Assembly: GCA_025936755.1 (NCBI GenBank)
Contig: JAICSS010000005.1
Location: 1 to 64,000, forward strand
DNA from: Solirubrobacterales bacterium
GTDB taxonomy: Bacteria; Actinomycetota; Thermoleophilia; Solirubrobacterales; 70-9
Reading direction: 5' to 3'
DNA length: 64,000 nucleotides
Shown: positions 50,700 through 58,588 of the stretch, in pieces
How the letters are laid out: every line of letters starts with the position of its first letter
Numbering within the stretch: the first letter of the stretch is position 1
Program-made: the position numbers and the translations under genes
The notes under the pieces: generated by a model
Told to the model about the DNA's origin: nothing
The model's database searches: none
What the model saw: only the letters and a program-made list of their open reading frames with translations

Positions 50700-50724
50700 G
50701 TACCCCTGCATTCGACGCGAAAAC
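50700..50724 (-). promoter_or_regulatory. SigB/SigF-type promoter for the 76-residue gene
   Basis: Minus strand: GTTT (50724-50721), 15-nt spacer, GGGTAC (50705-50700). Both elements are near-perfect. The start codon at 50690 is ten nt downstream, so the message is nearly leaderless. Confidence 0.65.
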
Positions 50725-50775
50725 GCCGAACCTTCCCCGAGTTTGGGCTAAGGCAAGATAAATTTTTCCGTTCGC

Positions 50776-51831
50776 TCAGGTGCCCTGGCGCTGCCCGATC
50801 CCGGTCGCGATCTCGCGGGCCCGCAGCGGCCCCCCGGCGGTCGGCTCCAGCGGCGGCGTCGGCGCCCCATCCGCGTTCCGCATCCCCCGCAGGAGGTCGT
50901 CGAGCGCCTCCAGCGAGGTGACCTGCGGCTTCCAGCCGAGCTCGGTGCGGGCGCGGGTCGCGTCCATCATCGGCACCCCGAGCGCGAGGTCGATCCAGCC
51001 GGGGGGAGAGGGCTGCAGGCGCAGCCTCCAGGTGAGATCGGCCGCGGCGCGGAGGGCGCCGGCCGGCAGCGGGAAGCTGCGGGCGCCGAAGAACTCGCGC
51101 AGCTCCCCGACCCCGATCTCGGGCTCGGCGGCGATGTTGAAGGGGCCGTGGACGTCGCGCACCACCGCCTGCCGGTAGGCCTCGCCGACGTCGCGCGAGT
51201 GGACGGCCTGGAAGCGCAGCCGCGGCACGTTCGGGACAAGCGGCACCAGCTGCTTGCGGACCAGGAAGCCGGGCAGGAAGGGCCCGGCGAAGAGGCGGCG
51301 GATCTCGCTCGCGGCCTCGGATTTGAAGATCAGGCCCGGGCGGAGGCGGACCACCCGGACCTCCGGCTCGCGGCGCTCGAAGGCGTCGAGGAGCGTTTCC
51401 ACCGCGGCCTTGTGGCGGGAGTAGAACGAGGTCGGGATCCCCTCTACCGGCCAGGACTCGTCGACCGCTCGCTGCTTCGGACCGGGGCTGTAGGCGCCGA
51501 CCGAGGAGGCGTAGACGACGGCGCCGACGCCCGCCCGCGCCACCGCGTCGAAGACCCGGCGGCTGCCCTCGACGTTGATCCGCTCGGTCACCCGCTCGTC
51601 CCGGCCGGGCTGGATCGCCCAGGCGAGGTGGACGACCGCGTCGGCGCCGGCGAAGACCGGCACCAGGTCGTCCTCGGTGACGTCGGCGCCGACCCAGCGG
51701 ACCTTCGGCATCTCCACCTCGGGCACCCGCCGGGCGACCCCGACGATCTCCTCGACCTTGCCCTCCCGGCCCAGCGCCTCGAGCACGCTGGTGCCGACGT
51801 TGCCGCTGGCTCCGGTGACGAGGACGCGCAT
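50776..51831 (-). CDS. NAD(P)-dependent epimerase/dehydratase (extended SDR)
   Basis: 351 residues, ATG at 51831. Nucleotide-binding MRVLVTGASGNVGTSVLEAL at the N-terminus, AVVHLAWAIQPG, VVYASSVGAYSPG (catalytic Ser region) and SFYSRHKAAVETLL (YxxxK). The C-terminal third is substrate-binding (RFQAVHSRDVGEAYRQAV, TELGWKP). The substrate is not readable; UDP-sugars or steroid/lipid ketones are known for relatives. It is the last gene of a three-gene minus-strand cluster with the zinc alcohol dehydrogenase and SDR, 16 nt from the former. Confidence 0.88.
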   Translation of the reverse strand: MRVLVTGASGNVGTSVLEALGREGKVEEIVGVARRVPEVEMPKVRWVGADVTEDDLVPVFAGADAVVHLAWAIQPGRDERVTERINVEGSRRVFDAVARAGVGAVVYASSVGAYSPGPKQRAVDESWPVEGIPTSFYSRHKAAVETLLDAFERREPEVRVVRLRPGLIFKSEAASEIRRLFAGPFLPGFLVRKQLVPLVPNVPRLRFQAVHSRDVGEAYRQAVVRDVHGPFNIAAEPEIGVGELREFFGARSFPLPAGALRAAADLTWRLRLQPSPPGWIDLALGVPMMDATRARTELGWKPQVTSLEALDDLLRGMRNADGAPTPPLEPTAGGPLRAREIATGIGQRQGT

Positions 51832-51847
51832 CTGGCTCAGGCTCCTC

Positions 51848-53029
51848 TCACGGCTGGATCACGAACTTGATCGCGCCGTCTTCCTTCTTCTGGAAGGTCT
51901 CGTAGGCGTCGGGCACCTCGTCGATCCCGATCTTGTGGGAGGCGAGCTCCTCGGTCCCGAGCGGGTCGGCGTCGTCGCTGACCAGCGGCATGATCTCGTC
52001 GATCCATCTCTTCACGTGCGCCTGCCCCATCCGCAGCTGCACGCCCTTGTCGAAGAGCTGCATCATCGGGATCGGGTCGACCATGCCGCCGTAGACGCCG
52101 CTGATCGAGACGGTGCCGCCGCGGCGGACGGTGTCGAAGCACTGATACAGCGCCGACATCCGGTCGATCGCCGCCTTTTCGATCAGCTTTTCGGCGACCG
52201 CATCGGGCAGCAGGCCGGCCGCTTTCTGGGCGAACTCGCCGACCGGGGCGCCGTGGGCCTCCATCCCGACTGCGTCGATCGCGCCGTCGGTGCCGCGGCC
52301 CTCGGTCATCTCGCGGATCGTCTCGGAGACGTCGTCGTGCTCCTGGAGGTCGAGCGCCTCGATCCCGTGCTTGCGCGCCAGCTCCAGGCGCTCGGGGACG
52401 ATGTCGACGCCGATCACCCGCGCCCCTTTGTGGGCGGCGATCCGAGCGGTCATCTGGCCGATCGGGCCGAGGCCGAAGACGGCGACCGAGCCGCCCTCGG
52501 GGATCGCCGCGTACTCGACCGCCTGCCAGGAGGTCGGCAGCACGTCGGAGAGGTAGAGGAAGCGGTCGTCGGGCGGGCCCTCGGGCACCTTGATCGGCCC
52601 GAACTGCGCCTGCGGCACCCGCAGGTACTCGGCCTGCCCGCCCGGCACCTGGCCGTAGAGTTTGGTGTAGCCGAACAGCGAGGCCCCCTTTTCCTCCTCG
52701 CGGTTCTGGGTCGTCTCGCACTGGGCGTAGAGCTGGCGGTCGCACATCCAGCAGTGCCCGCAGGAGATGTTGAAGGGGATCACGACGCGGTCGCCGGGGG
52801 CGATGTGGGTCACCTCCGGGCCGACCTCCTCGACGATCCCCATCGGCTCGTGGCCGAGGATGTCGCCCTCTTCCATGAACGGCGAGAGGACCTCGTAGAG
52901 GTGCAGGTCGGAGCCGCAGATCGCGCTCGAGGTGATGCGGACGATCGCGTCGGTCGCCTCCTCGATCTTCGGGTCCTCGACCTCGTCGACGCGGACGTCG
53001 CGGGGGCCGTGCCAGACGGCGGCCTTCAT
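51848..53029 (-). CDS. Zinc-dependent alcohol dehydrogenase (glutathione-independent formaldehyde-dehydrogenase type)
   Basis: 393 residues from ATG 53029. Catalytic zinc residues in SSAICGSDLHLYE and ILGHEPMGIVEEVG; structural zinc Cys in SCGHCWMCDRQLYAQCETT; NAD fold with VAVFGLGPIGQMTARIAA. The long insert and the DRMSALYQCFDTVRRGGTVS region recall class III-like and glutathione-independent aldehyde dehydrogenases. It is translationally coupled to the upstream SDR by a 4-bp overlap. It probably oxidises or reduces a small alcohol/aldehyde. Confidence 0.9.
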   Translation of the reverse strand: MKAAVWHGPRDVRVDEVEDPKIEEATDAIVRITSSAICGSDLHLYEVLSPFMEEGDILGHEPMGIVEEVGPEVTHIAPGDRVVIPFNISCGHCWMCDRQLYAQCETTQNREEEKGASLFGYTKLYGQVPGGQAEYLRVPQAQFGPIKVPEGPPDDRFLYLSDVLPTSWQAVEYAAIPEGGSVAVFGLGPIGQMTARIAAHKGARVIGVDIVPERLELARKHGIEALDLQEHDDVSETIREMTEGRGTDGAIDAVGMEAHGAPVGEFAQKAAGLLPDAVAEKLIEKAAIDRMSALYQCFDTVRRGGTVSISGVYGGMVDPIPMMQLFDKGVQLRMGQAHVKRWIDEIMPLVSDDADPLGTEELASHKIGIDEVPDAYETFQKKEDGAIKFVIQP

Positions 53030-53841
53030 CGCTCCTCCTTCTCGCCCGCCGTCGCCGGCTGGGCCATCTTGCGGTGCATCTCGGCCTTGACCGAGTCGGG
53101 CACGACCTTGCCGAGGACGGTCTGCGCCTTGTTCTTGAAGCTGCCGCCGACGACCTTTTCCCTGCCGGCCATCAGCGCCTCGTAGCCCTGGCGGGCGACT
53201 TCGGCGGGGTCGTCCTTCTCTTCTTCGCCGATCGGCGTCTCGAGCATCTCGGCCCGCTCGAAGAACTCGGTCTCGGTCGGGCCGGGCATCAGCGCGGTGA
53301 CGGTGACGCCGGTGTCCTTGAGCTCGTTGCGGATCGCCAGGGCGAAGGACTGGACGAAGGACTTGGAGGCGTTGTAGACGGCCTGGTAGGCGCCCGGCAT
53401 CGTCGAGGCGATCGAGGAGGTGAAGAGGACCCGGCCCTCGTCGCGGGCGACCATGTCCCTCACCGCCAGCTTGCAGAGGTGGACGGTGGAGCGGACGTTG
53501 AGGTCGATCAGCCGCAGCTCCTTGCGCAGGTCGGTTTCGCGGGCGAAGTCGCCGCCGGCGCCGATCCCGGCGTTGAGGACGAGGACGTCGACGGCCCGGG
53601 CGGTCGCCTGGATCCGCTCGTGGAGGCGGACCACCTCCTCCTCGCGGGAGAGGTCGAGGCGGGTGCACTCGACGCTGGCGGTGAGCTGGTTCAGCTCCCG
53701 CTGGGCCTGCTCGATCCCGGCGTCCTCGGCGGTGATCAGGAGGTCGAATCCCTCTTCGGCGAGGACCTTGGCGAGCTCGAACCCGATCCCGCTCGAGGCT
53801 CCGGTCACGACCGCGAACGGCCGCCTCTGCTGCGTGCTCAT
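53026..53841 (-). CDS. Short-chain dehydrogenase/reductase
   Basis: 271 residues, ATG at 53841. Classical SDR: AVVTGASSGIGFELAKVLAE (cofactor), LVLNAGIGAGGDFA, VLFTSSIASTMPGAYQAVYN with ASK completing the Ser-Tyr-Lys triad. The C-terminal tail has a Lys/Arg-rich stretch. It heads the minus-strand operon with the zinc alcohol dehydrogenase and epimerase. Three oxidoreductases in one operon suggest a small-molecule pathway that cannot be named from sequence. Confidence 0.9.
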   Translation of the reverse strand: MSTQQRRPFAVVTGASSGIGFELAKVLAEEGFDLLITAEDAGIEQAQRELNQLTASVECTRLDLSREEEVVRLHERIQATARAVDVLVLNAGIGAGGDFARETDLRKELRLIDLNVRSTVHLCKLAVRDMVARDEGRVLFTSSIASTMPGAYQAVYNASKSFVQSFALAIRNELKDTGVTVTALMPGPTETEFFERAEMLETPIGEEEKDDPAEVARQGYEALMAGREKVVGGSFKNKAQTVLGKVVPDSVKAEMHRKMAQPATAGEKEER

Positions 53842-53893
53842 ACTGGTGCCCTTCCCTAGCTGTACGGACCTCTCAACTCCCCGTGGCCCGGGG

Positions 53894-54919
53894 TTACGAA
53901 ACGAGCTCGATCACTTCGCGCTCGATCTTCAGGCGCTGCTTCGCGGTCATCCGGCCGTTGGCGCTCGGCGCCGGCCGGATCGTGTCGCCGTTGCGGAAAC
54001 GGTCGAGGACGCGGGGGTCGATGTAGGAGGCGCGGCAGACGGCTGGGGTGTTGCCGAGCGCCTCGGAGACCTGGTTGACGGCGCGGGTGATCGCCCGTTT
54101 GGCGGCGGCCTCGGAGCGGGGTGGCTCCTCGCCGGCGAGGGCGACCGCGGCGAGCACGGTCCCGTGCCAGGTGCGGAAGTTCTTCGCCGTGAACTCCTCG
54201 CCGATCTTCTCGTGGATGTACTCGTTGATCTCGTCGGAGCGGACGTCGACCCATTCGCCGCCGGCGCGGTAGGCGAGCAGGTCCTCGGGGCCGCTGCGGC
54301 GCCGGTGCATCGCCTCGATCGCCCGCCGCGCGGCGGCATCGCGGATCGACTGCACCCGCCGCTGGCCGCTCTTGGCCGGGAAGTCGAAGACGACCTCGCC
54401 GCGCTTGACCGTGACGTGCTCGCGGCGCACGGTGGCGAGCCCGAAGCTCTCGTTTTCCTCGGCGTAGACCTCGCCGCCGACGCGGAAGAAGCCGAGGTCG
54501 AGGAGGCGGACCGCGCAGGCGAGCGCGCGCTCGCGCGGCATCCCCTGGCGGCGCAGGTCGGCGGTGACGACCCGGCGCAGCCTCGGCAGCTTCAGCGCGA
54601 ATTCGCGCACCAGCTCGAACTTCCGTTCCGCCTGCCGCTGCTGCCAGCGCTCGTGGTAGAGGTACTGCTTGCGCCCGGCTTCGTCGTAGCCGGTGGCCTG
54701 GATGTGGCCGAAGGGGTCGGGGCAGATCCAGACCTCCTTCCAGGCGGGCGGGATCGCCAGCTGGCGGATCCGCTCCAGCGTCTCCTCGTCGGCGATCTTC
54801 TCGCCGGTCCCGTCCTCGAAGGAGAAGCCGCGGCCGCGGCGGACGCGCCGGATCCCGGGCCCCGCACAGTCGGCCCGGCGCAGGCGGCCGCGGCGGGGTG
54901 CGGTTGCGGTCGCGCTCAC
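53894..54919 (-). CDS. DNA topoisomerase IB
   Basis: 341 residues from GTG 54919, which overlaps the stop of the glycosylase gene. The bacterial type IB enzyme is recognised from FSFEDGTGEKIADEETLERI, IPPAWKEVWICPDPFGHIQA, TWHGTVLAAVALAGEEPPRS and RASYIDPRVLDRF containing the nucleophilic Tyr; VRSDEINEYIHEKIGEEFTA with AKNFRTWH is the active-site Arg/His region. It relaxes supercoils by nicking one strand. Pairing with UdgX hints at a DNA-maintenance operon. Confidence 0.92.
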   Translation of the reverse strand: MSATATAPRRGRLRRADCAGPGIRRVRRGRGFSFEDGTGEKIADEETLERIRQLAIPPAWKEVWICPDPFGHIQATGYDEAGRKQYLYHERWQQRQAERKFELVREFALKLPRLRRVVTADLRRQGMPRERALACAVRLLDLGFFRVGGEVYAEENESFGLATVRREHVTVKRGEVVFDFPAKSGQRRVQSIRDAAARRAIEAMHRRRSGPEDLLAYRAGGEWVDVRSDEINEYIHEKIGEEFTAKNFRTWHGTVLAAVALAGEEPPRSEAAAKRAITRAVNQVSEALGNTPAVCRASYIDPRVLDRFRNGDTIRPAPSANGRMTAKQRLKIEREVIELVS

Positions 54920-55545
54920 CCGGCGGCGCCCTGCAGCGCGTTCGCGACGCCTTCGAGGTCGGCGACGAAGCCGGCGAACTCGGCCTCGCGCTCGTCGTGC
55001 TCGCGCAGGCGAAGGATCGCCGAGGGGTGGATGGTCACCGCCGCGACGGGCGCCAGCGGCGACTCCAGCTGCCGTCCCCGGTCCTTGGTCACCCTCACCT
55101 TCGTCCCGAACAGCGAGCGCGCCGCCGTCGCGCCCATCGCCAGCACCGCCTGCGGTTTCACCGCCTCGACCTCCGCCGCCAGCCACGGCCTGCAGGCCTC
55201 GATCTCGCCCGCCCGCGGCGTCTGGTGCAGCCGCCGCTTGCCCCTCGGCTTCCACTTGAAGTGCTTGACGGCGTTGGTCACGTAGGCCGCCGAGCGATCG
55301 ATCCCCGCCTCCTCCAGCGCCCTGTCCAGCAGCCGCCCCGCCGGGCCCACGAACGGCTCCCCCGCCAGGTCCTCCTTGTCCCCCGGCTGCTCCCCGACCA
55401 GCATCAGCTCCGCGGCTTTCCGCCCCTGCCCGAACACCGCCTGCGTCGCCTCCTCGTAGAGCTCGCACCCCCGGCACCCCTGCACCGCCTCCTCGAGCGC
55501 CCTCAGCGAGCGGGAAGAAGGCAAGAACTCCGCAGCACTCGGCAT
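54916..55545 (-). CDS. UdgX-type uracil-DNA glycosylase
   Basis: 209 residues, ATG at 55545. Family-4-like core with LMLVGEQPGDKEDLAGEPFV, GPAGRLLDRALEEAGIDRSA and AVTIHPSAILRLRE. The loop GKRRLHQTP corresponds to the KRRIH loop unique to UdgX, whose His forms a covalent link with the uracil-DNA abasic site (established for the mycobacterial enzyme). A four-Cys cluster (CRGCELYEEA and others) should hold 4Fe-4S. A SigB-type promoter at 55555-55581 would drive both this gene and topoisomerase IB. Confidence 0.9.
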   Translation of the reverse strand: MPSAAEFLPSSRSLRALEEAVQGCRGCELYEEATQAVFGQGRKAAELMLVGEQPGDKEDLAGEPFVGPAGRLLDRALEEAGIDRSAAYVTNAVKHFKWKPRGKRRLHQTPRAGEIEACRPWLAAEVEAVKPQAVLAMGATAARSLFGTKVRVTKDRGRQLESPLAPVAAVTIHPSAILRLREHDEREAEFAGFVADLEGVANALQGAAG

Positions 55546-55554
55546 AAACCGCAG

Positions 55555-55581
55555 CTACCCAAGCGTGAGCAGGGGCGAAAC
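55555..55581 (-). promoter_or_regulatory. SigB/SigF-type promoter for the udgX-topoisomerase operon
   Basis: Minus strand: GTTT (55581-55578), 17-nt spacer, GGGTAG (55560-55555). The ATG at 55545 is ten nt downstream of the -10, so the transcript is almost leaderless. Confidence 0.6.
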
Positions 55582-55609
55582 CGAGCCCCCAAACCCTTAG
55601 AGAAGCACC

Positions 55610-56572
55610 ATGCCCCCGCCCCTTCCCGCCGAGACCGCAAAAAGGGTTCCTGGAGCACCCTTTTTGCGGTCTCGCGATGATGATCGGTGGTTGGCGGCTC
55701 TTGCCGAGCGGCAGTACGGGTTGGTGGGGCGGTGGCAGCTAGTGGAGGCGGGGTGGAGTGGCGGGGCGATCAAAGGGCGGATTCGTCGCGGGCGCCTGCA
55801 TCCTCTCTACGCGGGGGTGTACCGCGTAGGCCACGGGGTGATTTCGCGGCCGGGACGATGGATGGCGGCGGTGCTCGCTTCCGGACCGGATGCCGTTCTC
55901 AGTCATTGGTCGGCTGCAGCGCTCTGGATGATCCGGCCGAACTCGCGGTCGGTGATCGACGTCACCACGCCCCACAAGAGCAGGACTTGGGACGGGATCA
56001 AGAGGCACCACAAAGCGCTTCCGGCCGACGAGGTCGCCGTGGAGGAGGGAATACCGGTCACGACGGTTCCGCGGACGATTCTCGACCTCGCCGCCACCGA
56101 GCGGGTCGATGTCGTCGAGAACGCCCTCCGGGAGATGGAATTCCGCCAGCTATGGGATCGGCTCTCGCTTCCGGACCTGATCGACCGCTACCCGGGTCGG
56201 CGTGGGGTGCGGAAGGTGAAGCTGGCGCTCGAGCGGCTGGAGGAAGAGCCTTCCGGGCGCAAGCGCTCGCCCCTCGAGGAGCGCTTCAGCCCATTTCTTC
56301 GCCTGCACCGTCTTCCCTTGCCCCGCTACAACGACTGGATCCTCCTCCCGAACGGCAAGCGCTACCAGGTCGACTGCCACTGGTCCGGCACCGGCCGGAT
56401 CGTCGAGCTCGACGGCTGGCAGGGCCACCGCACCAAGACCGCCTTCCGTGAGGATCGCGCCCGCGACCGCCGCCTGCGCGTCGCCGGCTACTCGGTCACC
56501 CGCCTTACCTGGAACCAGCTCGATGAGGAACCGGAGGCCGTCGCTGCGGATCTTCGGGTGCTGCTGGGCTAG
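55610..56572 (+). CDS. DUF559-type protein with AbiEi-like N-terminal domain
   Basis: 320 residues from ATG 55610; a later TTG start (about 55691) cannot be excluded because a perfect 17-bp inverted repeat occupies the first codons. Residues about 20-110 resemble the winged-helix N-terminus of AbiEi antitoxins (AERQYGLVGRWQLVEAGWSG, GRLHPLYAGVYRVGHGVISR). Residues about 215-320 are DUF559, a Vsr-like nuclease fold (RSPLEERFSPFLRLHRLPLP, YQVDCHWSGTGRIVELDGWQ, FREDRARDRRLRVAGYSVTR). Its role is unknown; it is a frequent multi-copy family in actinomycetes. Confidence 0.85.
   Translation: MPPPLPAETAKRVPGAPFLRSRDDDRWLAALAERQYGLVGRWQLVEAGWSGGAIKGRIRRGRLHPLYAGVYRVGHGVISRPGRWMAAVLASGPDAVLSHWSAAALWMIRPNSRSVIDVTTPHKSRTWDGIKRHHKALPADEVAVEEGIPVTTVPRTILDLAATERVDVVENALREMEFRQLWDRLSLPDLIDRYPGRRGVRKVKLALERLEEEPSGRKRSPLEERFSPFLRLHRLPLPRYNDWILLPNGKRYQVDCHWSGTGRIVELDGWQGHRTKTAFREDRARDRRLRVAGYSVTRLTWNQLDEEPEAVAADLRVLLG
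55631..55673. repeat. Perfect 17-bp inverted repeat at the 5' end of the DUF559 gene
   Basis: Arms 55631-55647 and 55657-55673 are exact complements (GAGACCGCAAAAAGGGT and its reverse complement) with a 9-nt loop. The A5/T5 tracts sit within the stem, so it could stop transcription from either side. It overlaps codons 8-22 of the annotated frame. Confidence 0.8.
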
Positions 56573-56626
56573 ACCCCGTTCGACGGCTCGATCCGGCAGC
56601 CCCGATCCGTAGCATTCGGGCGACCG

Positions 56627-58588
56627 ATGCCGGAACCCGTCAAGCGCAACCAGCGCTACATGCCTGGGCTCGACGGGCTGCGCGCGATCGCCGTCATCGC
56701 CGTCATCCTCTTCCACCTCGGCGTCGACTGGGCCCCCGGCGGCATGCTCGGGGTCGGCGTCTTCTTCACCCTCAGCGGCTACCTGATCAGCGACATCCTG
56801 CTGAAACAGCTGAACGCCCGCGGCCGGATCGCGCTGACCGCCTTCTGGCTCGCCCGCGCCCGCCGCCTGCTGCCCGCCCTCTTCGTGATGCTGGCGCTCG
56901 TCGTCGCCTGGGTGACGATCTTCGGCCCCGCCCAGCCGGACCAGTTCCGCAAGGGGGTGATCTCGGCCGTCTTCTACGCCAACAACTGGGAGCAGATCTT
57001 CGCCGACGTCTCCTACTTCGCCCGCTTCGAAGCCGAAGGCCCGCTCGACCACCTCTGGTCGCTCTCGGTCGAGGAGCAGTTCTACATCGTCTGGCCGTTC
57101 CTGCTGCTGCTCGGCGCCAAGCTGGTCCGCGAGCGCCCGCTGCCCTCCGGCGTCCGCCCCCGCCTGGCGCTGCTGACGCTCGCCGGCGCCCTCGCTTCCT
57201 CGATCCTGATGTTCGTCCTCTACGAGCCCAGTCTCGACCCTTCGCGGATCTACTTCGGCACCGACACCCGCGCCGGCGGCCTTCTCTTCGGGGCCGCCCT
57301 GGCGATGGTCTGGCCGAGCCGCAAACTCAGCCGCCGGATCGCCCCGCAGGCTCGCAACACGCTCGACGCGATGGGCGCCGCCGGCCTCTTGGTCATCGCC
57401 CTGATGATCTGGCGCACCGGCGAACTCTCCGCCTTCAACTACCGCGGCGGCTTCGTCCTCCTCTCGCTGGCGACGGTGATGGTGCTGATGCCGCTCACCC
57501 ACCCGGCCTGCCGCCTCGGCGCCTGGCTCGGGACGAGGCCGCTGCGCTGGGTCGGCGTCCGCTCCTACGGGATCTACCTCTGGCAGACGCCGGTCATCGT
57601 CCTCACCTCGCCGCAGGGCATCCACGGCGACGACACCGTCCGCAGCCTCCTCCAGGTGGCGGCGATCTTCGCCGTCGCCGCCCTCTCCTGGCGCTTCGTC
57701 GAGGAGCCGATCCGGCACGGGGCGATCGGCCGCTTCTTCGCCCGCCGCCGCGCCGTCGGCTGGAAATGGGAGACCTTCGCGCCGGGGATGCGGGTGGCGA
57801 TCGCCGGCATGGGGATCGTCCTCCTCGTCGCCGCCGCCGGCATGGCGGGGGTCAACTCGACCGCCGCCGAAGGCGAAACCATCCGCGTCGAGCAGGCGCG
57901 GGCGGAGGGGACCACCAAGCCGCCGCCGCTGACCAAAGCGCAGGCGGAAGACTCGACCAAATCCTCCTGCAAAGCGGTCGTCCACATCGGCGACTCCACT
58001 TCCGAGGGCCTCGACGACGCCGAATACCTGCCTGAGGAAGGGGAGCGCATCCCCGCCCGCTACGCCGAAGTCGGGGTCAGGGAAGTCCACATGGAGGTCC
58101 AGGGGGCGACCTCGATCGAAGAGCGGTTCGAAGGCCACCCCAACGCCCAGGAAGTCGCCGCCGCCTGGAAGGCGGAAGGATTCGAAGGCTGCTGGGTGCT
58201 CGCCCTCGGCACCAACGAGGCCGCCGACGTCGCCGCCGGCTCCGCTGTAAGCGAGCGCGAACGGATCGAAAAGATGATGGCGATCATCGGCGGGGAACCG
58301 GTGCTGTGGGTGAACGTCCGCTCGCTGGTCGAAGCCGGCGACCCCTACTCGAAGGAAAACATGGAGAAGTGGGACGAAGAACTCGAAGCCGCCTGCGCCT
58401 CCTACCCGAACATGCGCATCTACGACTGGGCCTCCGACGTCAAAGACGACTGGTTCATCGAAGACGGCATCCACTTCACCTCGCCCGGCTACGCCGCCCG
58501 CGCCCAGCTGATCGCCCTGGCCCTGGCCCACGCCTTCCCGGAAAAAGGCGAAACCGAAGGCGGCTCGAAGAGGTGCGTCGTCAGCTGA
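56627..58588 (+). CDS. OafA/YrhL-type acyltransferase with C-terminal SGNH domain
   Basis: 653 residues from ATG 56627. Residues about 10-405 are acyltransferase-3 with about ten transmembrane helices: YMPGLDGLRAIAVIAVILFH, WAPGGMLGVGVFFTLSGYLI, LWSLSVEEQFYIVWPFLLLL. Residues about 440-650 are SGNH: VVHIGDSTSEGLDD, ALGTNEAADVA and EDGIHFTSPGYAARAQLIAL. Such fusions O-acetylate surface polysaccharide or peptidoglycan sugars. It is separate from the glycan operon but could act on its product. The last 8 bp overlap the convergent peptidase gene. Confidence 0.92.
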   Translation: MPEPVKRNQRYMPGLDGLRAIAVIAVILFHLGVDWAPGGMLGVGVFFTLSGYLISDILLKQLNARGRIALTAFWLARARRLLPALFVMLALVVAWVTIFGPAQPDQFRKGVISAVFYANNWEQIFADVSYFARFEAEGPLDHLWSLSVEEQFYIVWPFLLLLGAKLVRERPLPSGVRPRLALLTLAGALASSILMFVLYEPSLDPSRIYFGTDTRAGGLLFGAALAMVWPSRKLSRRIAPQARNTLDAMGAAGLLVIALMIWRTGELSAFNYRGGFVLLSLATVMVLMPLTHPACRLGAWLGTRPLRWVGVRSYGIYLWQTPVIVLTSPQGIHGDDTVRSLLQVAAIFAVAALSWRFVEEPIRHGAIGRFFARRRAVGWKWETFAPGMRVAIAGMGIVLLVAAAGMAGVNSTAAEGETIRVEQARAEGTTKPPPLTKAQAEDSTKSSCKAVVHIGDSTSEGLDDAEYLPEEGERIPARYAEVGVREVHMEVQGATSIEERFEGHPNAQEVAAAWKAEGFEGCWVLALGTNEAADVAAGSAVSERERIEKMMAIIGGEPVLWVNVRSLVEAGDPYSKENMEKWDEELEAACASYPNMRIYDWASDVKDDWFIEDGIHFTSPGYAARAQLIALALAHAFPEKGETEGGSKRCVVS

